From Streptomyces musisoli (GTDB lineage: Bacteria; Actinomycetota; Actinomycetes; Streptomycetales; Streptomycetaceae), in NCBI RefSeq assembly GCF_016741855.1, contig NZ_JAERRH010000013.1:62001-126000 (forward strand): DNA of 64,000 nucleotides, read 5' to 3'. The notes under the pieces are model-generated. The model was not told the DNA's origin and did no database searches. It saw nothing but the letters and a program-made list of their open reading frames with translations. Shown here one piece after another: positions 16,348 to 24,692 of the stretch. The position numbers were made by a program, and so were the translations under genes. Position 1 is the stretch's first letter; each line of letters starts with the position of its first letter.

Positions 16348-18114
16348 ATGGAACAGCGGCCGGTACCAGGACGGACAGCCGAGGACAGGACGGGGAGCAC
16401 GGCCGTGCCCCGGGACCCGCCCCGGCCACGGGACGCCGCCGGCGCGCGCCGCCGCATCCCGCGCACCGACGCGCTGCTGCGCGACCCCCGGCTGTCCGCC
16501 GCCGTGGACCGGCTCGGTGCGCCCCGGGTGAAGGCCGCCGTACGGCAGGCGCAGGAACGGGCCCGCGCGGGCGGCATCCCGCCGGAACAGGTACCGCAGA
16601 CGGCCCTGAGCCTGCTCCCCGGCACCGCGAGCGGCCTGCACCCGGTGATCAACGCCACCGGGGTGCTGCTGCACACCAACCTCGGCCGGGCTCCGCTGTC
16701 CGCCGCCGCCCGGGACGCGGTCCGGGAGGCGGCCGGTCCCACGGACGTCGAACTCGACCTGACGACCGGCGTACGGGCACGCAGGGGACGCTCCGCGCTC
16801 GCCGCGCTGCACGAGCGGGTGCCGGCCGCCGGCGCCGTGCACGTCGTGAACAACGGGGCCGCCGCGCTCGTCCTGGCCGCCACCGCCCTCGCGGCCGGCA
16901 AGGAGATCGTCGTCAGCCGGGGCGAGATGGTGGAGATCGGCGACGGCTTCCGCCTGCCCGACCTGCTCGTCTCGACCGGCGCCCGGCTCCGTGAGGTCGG
17001 TACGACCAACCGGACGACCGCCGCCGACTACGCGGCCGTGATCGGACCGGACACCGGGTTCGTGCTGAAGGTCCACCCGTCCAACTTCCGTATCACCGGT
17101 TTCACCCGTTCCGCCGAGGTCGCCGACCTCACCGGCCTCGGCGTCCCGGTCGTCGTCGACATCGGCTCCGGGTTGCTCTTGCCGCATCCGGCGCTGCCCG
17201 AGGAGCCCGATGCCGACAGCCAGCTGCGGGCCGGTGCCGCGCTCGTCACCGCGAGCGGCGACAAACTGCTCGGCGGGCCCCAGTGCGGACTCCTGCTGGG
17301 CCGCGAGGACCTGGTCCACGCCCTGGCGCGGCACCCGCTCGCCCGCGCCCTGCGTGTCGACAAACTGACCCTGGCCGCGCTGGAGGCCACCCTCACCGGC
17401 CCGCCCACGCCGACCGCTTTCGCCCTCGGCGCGGGCGCGGACGGGCTCAGGGCCCGCGCCGAGCGGCTCGCCGCCACGCTGGCCGCCGACGGGACCGACG
17501 TACGGGCCGTCGAGAGCGCGGCGACCGTCGGCGGCGGGGGAGCACCCGGGGTCACCCTGCCCAGCGCGGCGCTGTCCCTGCCCGAGCAGTACGCCGCCGC
17601 CCTGCGCACCGGCCGCGTCCCGGTAGTGGGCCGCCTGGAGGCGGGACGCTGCCTGCTGGACCTGAGGTCGGTACCACCGGAGGACGACGACAGGCTCGCG
17701 GAGGCGGTGCGGTCGGTGGGGGGCGGCGGCGGGCTCGCGGAGGCCGTGAGGTCTGCGGCAGGTGACGGCGAGGGGCTTGCGGAGGCTGAGCGGCCTGCCG
17801 CGGTCGGCGGTGCCGGGCCTGCGGAGGCTGTGCGGTCTGCGGCGGGTGGCGGCGGGAGGCATGCGGGAGCGGTGCGGTCGGTGGGGGGCGGCGGCGGGCT
17901 CGCGGAGGCCGTGAGGTCTGCGGCAGGTGACGGCGAGGGGCTTGCGGAGGCTGAGCGGCCTGCCGCGGTCGGCGGTGCCGGGCCTGTGGAGGCTGTGCGC
18001 CCGGGGGTGGCCGAGGGCGAGCGGCGGCCGGGGCGGGCCATGCCGGGGGAGGGCGGCGGACGGCACGCCCGGGACGCGGGGCCGGCCCCGGCCCGCGCGG
18101 AAGGGCGGCCGTGA
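16348..18114 (+). CDS. selA: Selenocysteine synthase SelA with repetitive C-terminal extension
   Basis: SelA converts seryl-tRNA-Sec to selenocysteinyl-tRNA-Sec using selenophosphate and PLP. The ATG at 16348 gives 588 residues. The core is typical: INATGVLLHTNLGRAPLS, VELDLTTGVRARRG, VVNNGAAALVL, SRGEMVEIGDGFRLPD, and the PLP Lys in TASGDKLLGGPQCG (about residue 306). The normal protein ends near residue 448 (CLLDLRSVPPEDDD). The final ~140 residues are Gly/Ala/Glu repeats (LAEAVRSAAGDGEG, LAEAERPAAVGGAG) including a 131-bp direct duplication. The gene overlaps selB by one base, so translation is coupled. The extension is probably disordered. Confidence 0.95.
   Translation: MEQRPVPGRTAEDRTGSTAVPRDPPRPRDAAGARRRIPRTDALLRDPRLSAAVDRLGAPRVKAAVRQAQERARAGGIPPEQVPQTALSLLPGTASGLHPVINATGVLLHTNLGRAPLSAAARDAVREAAGPTDVELDLTTGVRARRGRSALAALHERVPAAGAVHVVNNGAAALVLAATALAAGKEIVVSRGEMVEIGDGFRLPDLLVSTGARLREVGTTNRTTAADYAAVIGPDTGFVLKVHPSNFRITGFTRSAEVADLTGLGVPVVVDIGSGLLLPHPALPEEPDADSQLRAGAALVTASGDKLLGGPQCGLLLGREDLVHALARHPLARALRVDKLTLAALEATLTGPPTPTAFALGAGADGLRARAERLAATLAADGTDVRAVESAATVGGGGAPGVTLPSAALSLPEQYAAALRTGRVPVVGRLEAGRCLLDLRSVPPEDDDRLAEAVRSVGGGGGLAEAVRSAAGDGEGLAEAERPAAVGGAGPAEAVRSAAGGGGRHAGAVRSVGGGGGLAEAVRSAAGDGEGLAEAERPAAVGGAGPVEAVRPGVAEGERRPGRAMPGEGGGRHARDAGPAPARAEGRP
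17704..17999. repeat. 131-bp direct duplication in the 3' part of selA
   Basis: Bases 17704-17834 and 17869-17999 match with a single difference (17822 C versus 17987 T), at an offset of 165 bp (55 codons, frame preserved). Near-identity points to a recent duplication. Confidence 0.92.
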
Positions 18115-20351
18115 TGCGTGTGCTCGCGACCGCCGGCCATGTCGACCACGGTAAGTCCGCCCTGGTCCGTGCCCTCACCGGCATGGAGCCCGACCGCTAC
18201 GACGAGGAGCGCCGCCGGGGCCTCACCCTCGACCTGGGCTTTGTGTGGACCCGGCTCGACCCGGACGGCGAACCTCTCGCCTTCGTGGACGTACCGGGAC
18301 ACGAGCGGTTCGTCGCGACCATGCTGGCCGGGGTCGGACCCGTGCCCGCCGTCCTGTTCGTGGTCGCCGCCGACCAGGGCTGGCAGCCCCAGTCGGAGGA
18401 GCACCTGGCGATCCTGGACGCGCTCGGTGTCCGGCACGCCGTCCTCGCGGTGACCCGGAGCGACCTGGCGGACCCGGAGCCCGTACGCGCCGACGCCGTG
18501 GCTCGCTTGGCCGGAACCTCCCTGGGCAAGGTGGCCTCGGTCGCGGTCAGCTCGGTCACCGGCGCGGGCCTGGACGAACTGCGCGGCGAACTTGCCCGGC
18601 TGGCCGCGGAGTTGCCAGCCGCCGATGCCGACGCCGACGTCCGCCTGTGGCTCGACCGGGCCTTCACCGTACGCGGACACGGCACCGTGGTCACCGGCAC
18701 GCTGGGCGCGGGCACCCTGCGCGTCGGCGACCGGCTGGTCACCGGGGACGGCGCGGCCGTACTGCGGGTGCGCGGGCTGCAGAGTCTGCACGAGGAGCGG
18801 GCGGCCGTCGGCGGGGTGGCACGCGTGGCCGTCAACGTGCACGGGCAGGGGGACGGCACCCTGCGCCGCGGCCATGTGCTGCTGACGCCGGACCGCTGGC
18901 TGAGCAGCGAGGTGATCGACGTACGGGTCACGGGGGAGCCGGTGGCCGACCTGCCCCGCTCCGTCACCCTGCACATCGGCACCGCCGCCGTACCGGTGAC
19001 CGTGCGCCCCCTCGGTGAGGACACCGCGCGGCTCGCCCTCGGCCGGCCCCTGCCGCTGCGCGTCGGCGACCGCGCCGTGCTGCGCGAACCCGGCGGCAGC
19101 CGGATGCCCTGCGGCGTCACCGTGCTCGACGTGCGACCGCCGCGGCTGACCCGGCGCGGTGCCGGCCGGGCCCGCGCGGCCGAATTGGCGGACATGACCG
19201 GCCGCCCCGACGCCGGCGCCGAACTGCGCCGCCGCAGGCTCATGCGGCGCGCCGACCTCCAGGCGATGGGTGTCCCCCTGTGCCCCACACCCGCCCCCGA
19301 AGGCCCGGCGGGCACGGCCGCCCCCGAAGGCCCGGCGGGCACGGCCGGGCGCGAAGGCCCGGTGGGCACCGCCCGGCCCGAAAGCCCGGCGGGCCCGACC
19401 CGATGCGAGGGCTCGCTGGATACCGCCCGGCCCGAAGGCCCGGCGGGCACTGCCCGACCCGAAAGCCCGGCGGGCACTGCCCGGTACGAGGGCTCCGTGG
19501 ATACCGCCCGACCCGGAGGCCCGGCGGGCACCGTCCGACCCGAAAGCCCGGCGGGCACCGCCAGGCGCGGAGGCCCGGTGGGTACTGCCCGGTCCGAGAG
19601 TCCGGCGGGCACCGCCGGGCCGGGGGACGGTGCCGGCCGCGTCTCCGGCGGGCCCGTCGGCCCTGTCGGCCCCGTCGCCGGGGACTGGCTGGTCGACGGG
19701 GCGTACTGGACCTCGCTGAAGGACCGGTTGGCCGCCGAGGTCGGCCGGCACGCCCGCGCCCACCCGCTGGAGCCCGGCCTGCCCACGGAGGCGGCCCGCC
19801 GGCTGCTCGGCCTGCCAGACCGGGCCCTGGTCGACGCGCTGGCCGCGGCACAGCCCCTGCTCCACACCCGCCAGGGCCGGCTCTACCCCGCGGACTCACC
19901 GCCGCCCGCCCTGCCCGCACCCGTCCGCGCGGCCGTGGACGCCCTGCGCCGGGACCTCACCCGCAGCCCGTTCCGCGCCCCGGAGGCCGGGCGCCTCGCC
20001 GAACTGGGGCTCGACCGCCGGGCGCTGGCCGCCGCGGCGGCCGCCGGAACCCTGCTGCGGATCGCCGACGGGATCGTGCTGCTGCCCGGCGCGGACGCCG
20101 ACGCGGCCGCCGTCCTGCGCGCGCTGCCCCAGCCGTTCACGCTCAGCGAGGCCCGGCGCGCGCTGGACACCACCCGCCGGGTGGCCGTACCGCTGCTGGA
20201 GTTCCTGGACGCCCGGGGGTACACGGAACGCGTCGACGACCAGCGCCGACGCTGCCGCGCGAAGGCGGCGGAGAACGGAGGCGGACGGGAATCGGACCCG
20301 TTTCTTGACCCTAATGTGACCTGCGACGATGCGGGGAATCCGGACAAATAG
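18114..20351 (+). CDS. selB: Selenocysteine-specific elongation factor SelB; C-terminal tail supplied by an integrated element
   Basis: SelB brings Sec-tRNA to UGA codons marked by a SECIS hairpin. The ATG at 18114 (or GTG 18111) overlaps the selA stop. The 745 residues include the G domain (AGHVDHGKS, DVPGHERF, TRSD), EF-Tu-like domains II-IV, a linker of about twelve 9-residue repeats (about 392-502; RPESPAGTA type) and the C-terminal winged helices (about 515-720) that bind the SECIS. From RES at codons 20287-20294 the frame crosses attL of the selC element, so the last 18 residues (DPFLDPNV.. to TAG) come from the element. The native frame would have run antisense into selC. Confidence 0.94.
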   Translation: MRVLATAGHVDHGKSALVRALTGMEPDRYDEERRRGLTLDLGFVWTRLDPDGEPLAFVDVPGHERFVATMLAGVGPVPAVLFVVAADQGWQPQSEEHLAILDALGVRHAVLAVTRSDLADPEPVRADAVARLAGTSLGKVASVAVSSVTGAGLDELRGELARLAAELPAADADADVRLWLDRAFTVRGHGTVVTGTLGAGTLRVGDRLVTGDGAAVLRVRGLQSLHEERAAVGGVARVAVNVHGQGDGTLRRGHVLLTPDRWLSSEVIDVRVTGEPVADLPRSVTLHIGTAAVPVTVRPLGEDTARLALGRPLPLRVGDRAVLREPGGSRMPCGVTVLDVRPPRLTRRGAGRARAAELADMTGRPDAGAELRRRRLMRRADLQAMGVPLCPTPAPEGPAGTAAPEGPAGTAGREGPVGTARPESPAGPTRCEGSLDTARPEGPAGTARPESPAGTARYEGSVDTARPGGPAGTVRPESPAGTARRGGPVGTARSESPAGTAGPGDGAGRVSGGPVGPVGPVAGDWLVDGAYWTSLKDRLAAEVGRHARAHPLEPGLPTEAARRLLGLPDRALVDALAAAQPLLHTRQGRLYPADSPPPALPAPVRAAVDALRRDLTRSPFRAPEAGRLAELGLDRRALAAAAAAGTLLRIADGIVLLPGADADAAAVLRALPQPFTLSEARRALDTTRRVAVPLLEFLDARGYTERVDDQRRRCRAKAAENGGGRESDPFLDPNVTCDDAGNPDK
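19291..19620. repeat. 27-bp tandem repeat in the selB linker
   Basis: About twelve imperfect 27-bp units encode nonapeptides such as RPESPAGTA, RPEGPAGTA and RYEGSVDTA between SelB domain IV and the winged helices. A higher-order pattern (every third or fourth unit carries GS[LV]DTA) suggests block duplication. Confidence 0.92.
20270..20300. other. attL: left attachment site of the selC element
   Basis: Bases 20270-20294 repeat 26284-26308 exactly (25 bp); after one mismatch (G20295 versus A26309) the next five bases ACCCG also match. The right-hand copy is the 3' end of tRNA-Sec plus 6 bp of flank, so the left copy is the displaced tRNA fragment. Bases left of the core are chromosomal selB; bases right of it belong to the element. 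Confidence 0.9.
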
Positions 20352-20482
20352 ATGTCTTTCGATGACGCTGAATGTCACTCGACCCGGCTCGTGCCAGTTC
20401 GGTTTGGCCCGGGCTAAACGGTGTGTGGGGAGTAGCCCTTGACCCGCCAGGGATGAGTGCAGATCGGGCCACACGGCAGAGT

Positions 20483-20508
20483 CCCCCGAGCCGCGTCCGG
20501 CTCGGGGG
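20483..20508. terminator. Hairpin near the left end of the element
   Basis: A perfect 10-bp stem CCCCCGAGCC / GGCTCGGGGG encloses a 6-nt loop. It lies 132 bp after the selB stop and may terminate selAB transcripts or leftward transcripts of the element. The whole stretch 20352-20764 has no convincing gene. It contains this hairpin, two more, and an imperfect palindrome at 20403-20418. Confidence 0.7.
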
Positions 20509-20636
20509 GCCTGCGAACGCGCGCCATCGCCTGGGGGGCAGTACGGCGCCGGCCGGTCCGTGTGAACACGGCTGCGGGAGCCTGACTCGCTGCGCCTCAG
20601 CGTGGAGCGAGGGGCGAGTGATCAGGTCGTGAATGA

Positions 20637-20670
20637 GCGGCCACCCCGACGGGGGTGGCGGGGTGGCCGC
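20637..20670. terminator. Second hairpin in the element's left end
   Basis: GCGGCCACCCC and GGGGTGGCCGC form an 11-bp stem around a 12-nt loop. An alternative stem within the loop is possible. It is probably part of a terminator cluster between convergent selB and the element operon. Confidence 0.6.
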
Positions 20671-20728
20671 CCTCTCCGGCGCCGGCCCTCTACGCCGTGA
20701 TCGCGTCGGGGGAGCGCTGGAGTCTGTG

Positions 20729-20762
20729 CCCGCTCCCGGCGCGTCGGCACGCCGGGAGCGGG
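20729..20762 (-). terminator. Terminator of the element's leftward operon
   Basis: A 13-bp stem (CCCGCTCCCGGCG with its complement) and 8-nt loop begins three bases past the stop of the last operon gene at 20765. The position is ideal for ending the leftward transcript. Confidence 0.8.
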
Positions 20763-20764
20763 AG

Positions 20765-21463
20765 TCATCGGGAGCCCCGTGCCACTGCGGTCCCCTCATC
20801 GCTAAGGACGTCGAGATCAGTGACAGCCGTAACGCCCTCAAGCGCGATGATCAGACGGGCCGCGAGAGTCCAGCGGAGACTTCTGTCGTCCGTGAAGGAG
20901 ATACGGTGCATGCCGCTGACATCGGCCGTGGGTACGGGCTCCAGGGACTGCGGGTGGTACAGCAGTCCGCTCACGCCCCAGACCGGTGTGTGCTCGACGA
21001 GGGCGGCAGCCCACCCGCGCCGACGCAGGGGCGGGCAGTGCTCCAGCGCCAGTCGGGCGCAGACCGCATGGGTAGGCGGAGACGTGGTCAGCTCGCCGTC
21101 GGCGATGGGCCGGCCGCCGGCGGAGGCGACCAGGAACAGCGAGCGCTCGTCACGCCGAGTCCCGAGGGTGGGTCCGCCGCACATCTGGCACAGGAGGCGG
21201 CTCATCGCCTGCCGTTGCCGAAGAGCGTGGACATTCTCGTACCGCGGGTGGCCGCCGCGCGTGGCCGGCATGCGCATCCACGGGACGTCGTAGTGCCGGT
21301 CGATGTGGCTGACCTCGTCTTCGAAGCCGAGTCCGCGACCGCCGTGGCCGTGGATGACGGCCAGCGGCTGGGGCGGGACCTGCTCTCGGGACCAAGCGGT
21401 GATGTGCGGGACGGGGCGGCCGTCCCGGTACTGGACAGGGCGGATGGGGCTGCTGTCCGTCAT
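20765..21463 (-). CDS. Unknown protein with Cys pairs, last gene of the element operon
   Basis: The ATG at 21463 overlaps the TGA of the preceding gene by four bases (ATGA), giving 232 residues. No signal or membrane span is visible. A Cys pair LLCQMCGG (92, 95) and Cys 134 and 142 could bind zinc. The middle contains GFEDEVSHIDRHYDVPW and many His/Arg residues. I do not recognise a family. Its tight coupling to three other small genes implies a shared function, and the last third (ALEGVTAVTDLDVLSDEG) looks like an ordinary alpha/beta segment. A terminator follows at once. Confidence 0.72.
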   Translation of the reverse strand: MTDSSPIRPVQYRDGRPVPHITAWSREQVPPQPLAVIHGHGGRGLGFEDEVSHIDRHYDVPWMRMPATRGGHPRYENVHALRQRQAMSRLLCQMCGGPTLGTRRDERSLFLVASAGGRPIADGELTTSPPTHAVCARLALEHCPPLRRRGWAAALVEHTPVWGVSGLLYHPQSLEPVPTADVSGMHRISFTDDRSLRWTLAARLIIALEGVTAVTDLDVLSDEGTAVARGSR

Positions 21464-21798
21464 CGTCGTAGCTCCAGGGCCAGGCGGCGCAGGCCGCGCC
21501 GGATCTCGCAGATACTCGGGTCGTCGGTGCACTGCTCGCACATTCCCGGGTGTGCTTTGTGCGCGGCGAGGGCGGCGCGCAGGGTGCAGACGCGGCAGCC
21601 GCGGAGGAACAGCGTGGTGCCCTCGTGCGGGTGCTCGCCGAGGTCCAGGGCGGTCGCGATGGACAGCGGCTCGCCGCCCCACAGGCAGGCGGCTCCTCGC
21701 CCTCGCTCATCGGGAAGCGTGCCGAGGTCCGGGAACTGAAGAGAGGGCAGCAGCCCGGCCGGAACGTCGACCGGGGGCCGGGTGTCGGTGGCCGTCAT
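21460..21798 (-). CDS. Small unknown protein with a zinc-ribbon-like four-Cys motif
   Basis: The 112-residue protein contains CRVC (68-71) and CEQC (87-90), a C-x2-C-x15-C-x2-C pattern typical of a structural zinc ribbon, plus Cys 38 and 97. The N-terminal 30 residues are Pro-rich. It overlaps both neighbours by four bases (ATGA at each junction), so translation is coupled on either side. The family is not recognised. A zinc-binding adaptor or nucleic-acid-binding role would be a guess. Confidence 0.72.
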   Translation of the reverse strand: MTATDTRPPVDVPAGLLPSLQFPDLGTLPDERGRGAACLWGGEPLSIATALDLGEHPHEGTTLFLRGCRVCTLRAALAAHKAHPGMCEQCTDDPSICEIRRGLRRLALELRR

Positions 21799-22262
21799 TC
21801 CGGTGTCCCTTCTTCAGCTCCTGGGCCGGTGGCGGCGAACGCCTTGGCGAGCAGGGACGGGTCGGTGAGGTAACCGGTGCCGTCCGGGATCGACAGCCAC
21901 CACAGGGAGCCGATGCAATTGGTGACTGGCGGGCAGCGCAGCTCCCAGCCAGCCGGATGCACGGTGACGCCAGCGATACCGTCAAGCTCGTCGGCGAGCG
22001 TGGCCGGCAGCAGCCACCATGCGCGCCTGCTGTACATGCAGGCCAGGATGGGTCCACTCGGGCAGTGGTGCATCCAGCGGAGCGCTGCCAGGGTGTGGGA
22101 GATCCGCGTTTCAGTGACGCGCCAGTGGACCCCCGACGAGATCGCAACCGGCAGCCCGAGGTCCCACAAGCGCTGCGCCGTGTCCGGGCCAGTGGCGCAG
22201 GACCGCAGCCACTCCTGGCCCTCGCGCACTGGAGCAAGGGGGATATGAGGGGCCTGGGTCAT
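21795..22262 (-). CDS. Unknown 155-residue protein of the element operon
   Basis: The ATG at 22262 overlaps the upstream stop by four bases and begins MTQAPHIPLAPVREGQEWLR. Trp-rich segments (RLWDLGLPV, RWMHHCPSG, GSLWWLSIPDGTGYLTDP) suggest a compact globular fold. No signal peptide, membrane span or known motif is evident. It lies between two Cys-rich small proteins in an uninterrupted coupled chain, so the products may assemble together. The longer frame reading into the upstream gene is ignored because the coupled ATG fits better. Confidence 0.7.
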   Translation of the reverse strand: MTQAPHIPLAPVREGQEWLRSCATGPDTAQRLWDLGLPVAISSGVHWRVTETRISHTLAALRWMHHCPSGPILACMYSRRAWWLLPATLADELDGIAGVTVHPAGWELRCPPVTNCIGSLWWLSIPDGTGYLTDPSLLAKAFAATGPGAEEGTPE

Positions 22263-22456
22263 CGGGCGGCACCTGCCTTCAGGTGGCAGCCGCACGACAC
22301 GATGTCCCACACCCGTGCGCGAGGCGCCAGCTGCACGCGGCCGCCCTTCGCCAGCCCTCGCGCTACCGCACCGCAGTACCAGCAAGCTCGCCCATGGAGC
22401 CGAGCGATACTTACGGGTCCAGCGACTCGGAGCGGCGGCTCACTGCACTGCTGCAT
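22259..22456 (-). CDS. Tiny Cys-rich protein, first of the coupled chain
   Basis: The ATG at 22456 has GGAGG five bases upstream and is preferred over the ATG at 22468. The 65-residue product MQQCSEPPLRV.. has CWYC (25-28) and CGC (55-57), a likely single zinc site. It is the promoter-proximal member of four genes joined by ATGA overlaps and starts 82 bp after the HTH-TPR regulator. Function unknown. Confidence 0.68.
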   Translation of the reverse strand: MQQCSEPPLRVAGPVSIARLHGRACWYCGAVARGLAKGGRVQLAPRARVWDIVSCGCHLKAGAAR

Positions 22457-22538
22457 TCCGGCCTCCACCTGTCGTCTCTCTCGGACAGGCAGATCATGGG
22501 CCGCAGCAAGGGCCGCAAGGGATACAGCGGGTGTCCCC

Positions 22539-23720
22539 TCAGACCGCGCCGATCCACTCGGCGAAGTGGGTCAGCGACTCGGCGTCTGCGCGCTTCAGCC
22601 GGCGGATCGTGGCCGCCGCCTCCCGTGCCCACGGGTGCTCTCGCGTGTGCTGCGGCGCGATGAACCGAGCGACCTTCAGCGACTCGAATGCGTTGTCCGG
22701 CTGGCCCGCCCACACCTGCGCTCGCGCCCGCTCGATCCAGAAGCCGGATCGGCGCTCCGCCGGCAGGTCGTCTGGAGGTGTCCACTCCTCCGCGACGTCC
22801 AGGGCCGCCCGGACGTGGTCATGGCCGAGGCTGACCGCGACGGATACCTCGTGGGCGCGCACGGAGTCGGGGCCGAACTGGGTACCGTCGTACGCGCCCT
22901 CGCGCAGGCCGTCGGCGAGCCGTCGGGCCTCGGCCATGTGGTGCTCCGCGGCGTCGGGGTCGTCTGCTCGTCCGGCGATCACTGCCGCCCGCATGTGCAG
23001 GGCGCCCCGGGCCGCGGTCGCATCCCGGCTGATGGGGCTGGGGGCGGCGTCGATGGCTTGTTCCAGGGCGGCGAGCCCTTGGGCGTGCGCGCGTGCGGCG
23101 AAGAAGGTTTCGGTGCGGACGTAGGCGGCGGTGCACCGCGCGATGCGGTCCTCGGTCTGGTCGGCGGCCCACCGCATGAGGTCGATGAGGCGCGCTGACA
23201 GGTCCCCGTGCCCGAACTTGTAGGCGACTGCGTCCGCTGATCGGGCCGTTGCGGCGAGGAGTTGGGCGGCGCGGAGCCGGTCGGTGCCGGTGCTGTGGTG
23301 GAGCGCGGCCAGGACGTGGGTCAGCAGCTGTGGGGTGTGCTCGGCGATCTGGGCGTACTGCGCGCCCAGTCTCCACGTGGTCAGCTGCGTGACGGCAGCG
23401 CTGAGTTCGTGCAGTGGGCGGGCTGGAGCGTCGGCTGGGATGTCGTACGCGGCGATCGCGGCGGAGATCGCAGGGATGGACGCGTGGACGCGGCTCTCGG
23501 TGCGCGTGCTGCCAGCGATGATGCGGCTCGGGTCGACGGTGAGCGCTGCTGAGATCGAGTCGAGGGTGTCGTCGCTCGGGGACCTGGCGCCGCGCTCGAT
23601 GGCTTTGATCATGGGCAGGGAGACAAAGGCGGCGCGGGCGAGGTCCGCCTGTGTCATCCGGCGGGCGCGGCGGATGGTGGCGATGCGCTGGCCTACCTCG
23701 CGCGCGGTGGGGGCGGGCAT
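22539..23720 (-). CDS. XRE-family HTH regulator with TPR-like C-terminal domain
   Basis: The ATG at 23720 has a CGGAG site; a GTG at 23744 is an alternative. The 393 residues begin with an HTH_3 domain (about 8-70; MTQADLARAAFVSLPMIKAIERG). A long all-helical region of TPR-like pairs follows (DRLRAAQLLAATARSADAVA, ALEQAID, AEHHMAEARRLADGL). The architecture matches RRNPP-type or NsdA-like regulators, in which the TPR domain binds peptides or other ligands. It is encoded just upstream of four coupled unknown genes and probably controls them. Such regulators often govern mobile elements. Confidence 0.85.
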   Translation of the reverse strand: MPAPTAREVGQRIATIRRARRMTQADLARAAFVSLPMIKAIERGARSPSDDTLDSISAALTVDPSRIIAGSTRTESRVHASIPAISAAIAAYDIPADAPARPLHELSAAVTQLTTWRLGAQYAQIAEHTPQLLTHVLAALHHSTGTDRLRAAQLLAATARSADAVAYKFGHGDLSARLIDLMRWAADQTEDRIARCTAAYVRTETFFAARAHAQGLAALEQAIDAAPSPISRDATAARGALHMRAAVIAGRADDPDAAEHHMAEARRLADGLREGAYDGTQFGPDSVRAHEVSVAVSLGHDHVRAALDVAEEWTPPDDLPAERRSGFWIERARAQVWAGQPDNAFESLKVARFIAPQHTREHPWAREAAATIRRLKRADAESLTHFAEWIGAV

Positions 23721-23792
23721 ACGGGCTCCGTTCGGTACGTCCACTTCGAACAGTAGCCGTGTCGTGACGTTGTGAGGATGCGAACGGACTGC

Positions 23793-24431
23793 CTACCGCA
23801 CGAGGGTGGGTAGTTCTGTGAGGCGGTCGATCTGCCAGTCCGCTATCGCCACAACGTCCGGGTCCTGGGCCCATAGATGGCCCCACGGGCCGCGCCGTAG
23901 ATGGGCTGTCCGCAGCCCGGCCGATGCTGCGGGAAGCGTGTCGTTGGCTGGATGGTCGCCGACGTACAGCGTCTCACCAGGATCTGCCTGCCCGGCCTCG
24001 ACGGCCCGCTGGAAGAACTCGGGCCGCGGCTTGGCCACGCCCCACTCCCCGGACGTCGCGACCACGTCGGCCGGCAGGTTGAGGGCACGCAGCAGTTCAC
24101 CCGCGCGAGCGGTCTGGTTTCCGGCGACGACGACCCGGACCCCGAGCCGTTGCAGCTCGGCCAGTGCGGGCCGGACGTCCTCGTACAGGTCGCTGTCGTC
24201 CAGATGCTCGCCGCGGCCAGCGGCCTCGCGTGCCCGGTACTCGGCTGCGACGTCGATGCCCGGGCGGAGGAGACGGAGAGCGTCCGCGTTGTCACGGCCC
24301 TGCGCGACCACTGCGCCGACGAGCGCGGACAGTGTGTGCCGAGGGACGTCGAGCCAGTCGGCCCACGATGCCCAATAGCGGTCGTCGCGGACGAGGGTCT
24401 CGCCCACGTCGAAGATCACAGCGCGAATCAT
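23793..24431 (-). CDS. HAD-superfamily hydrolase
   Basis: From MIRAVIFDVGETLV (motif I with the nucleophile Asp, but Gly-Glu where many phosphatases have a second Asp) the 212-residue protein continues with a helical cap. Motif II follows at VVVAGNQT, the motif III Lys at GVAKPRPEFF and motif IV at YVGDHPANDT. It is likely a small-molecule phosphohydrolase. Glu or Gly in place of the second Asp changes how the leaving group is protonated. An upstream in-frame ATG at 24452 is possible. It is part of the selC element and lies 72 bp upstream of the HTH-TPR regulator on the same strand. Confidence 0.85.
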   Translation of the reverse strand: MIRAVIFDVGETLVRDDRYWASWADWLDVPRHTLSALVGAVVAQGRDNADALRLLRPGIDVAAEYRAREAAGRGEHLDDSDLYEDVRPALAELQRLGVRVVVAGNQTARAGELLRALNLPADVVATSGEWGVAKPRPEFFQRAVEAGQADPGETLYVGDHPANDTLPAASAGLRTAHLRRGPWGHLWAQDPDVVAIADWQIDRLTELPTLVR

Positions 24432-24459
24432 GGGGCGAGCGTATCCGGGCATGACGAAA

Positions 24460-24493
24460 CGGCCCTCGCCCTCCCGTAGGAGGACGAGGGCCG
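24460..24493 (-). terminator. Long terminator hairpin inside the element
   Basis: CGGCCCTCG / CGAGGGCCG (9 bp), one mismatch, then CCTCC / GGAGG (5 bp) close a CGTA tetraloop. It follows the 3' end of the small minus-strand ORF at 24516 and precedes the HAD gene, so the two halves of the element are likely transcribed separately. Confidence 0.8.
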
Positions 24494-24515
24494 GGGTTGG
24501 TGCAGGCGGTGGTCG

Positions 24516-24692
24516 TCATGCGATGCGGCGCCGCTCGGCGGGCAGGCCGAGGATGCCGGCGGACCGCGCGGACGTAGGCGTGTCGTCGGGTGAGGGCGCG
24601 GTGTTGCGGCGGCAGACCAGCGCGTCGGGGTCCCAAGCGGGCGCCCGGACGCTATACCCGTCCGGGTGTGCCTGCGGCGCCGTCAGCTCCAT
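24516..24692 (-). CDS. Possible small protein upstream of the element terminator
   Basis: An ATG at 24692 with a GGAG site five bases upstream opens a 58-codon frame (MELTAPQAHPDGYSVRAP.. to TGA), followed by a strong terminator. The sequence has no recognisable motif. It overlaps the end of the collagen-like frame in another phase by 41 bases. The terminator placement supports a real transcript; the coding claim is tentative. Confidence 0.45.
   Translation of the reverse strand: MELTAPQAHPDGYSVRAPAWDPDALVCRRNTAPSPDDTPTSARSAGILGLPAERRRIA

Noticed and set aside
20372..20700. Rightward genes at the left end of the element
   Set aside because: The frames cross three strong hairpins and have atypical composition; the region looks like a terminator cluster.
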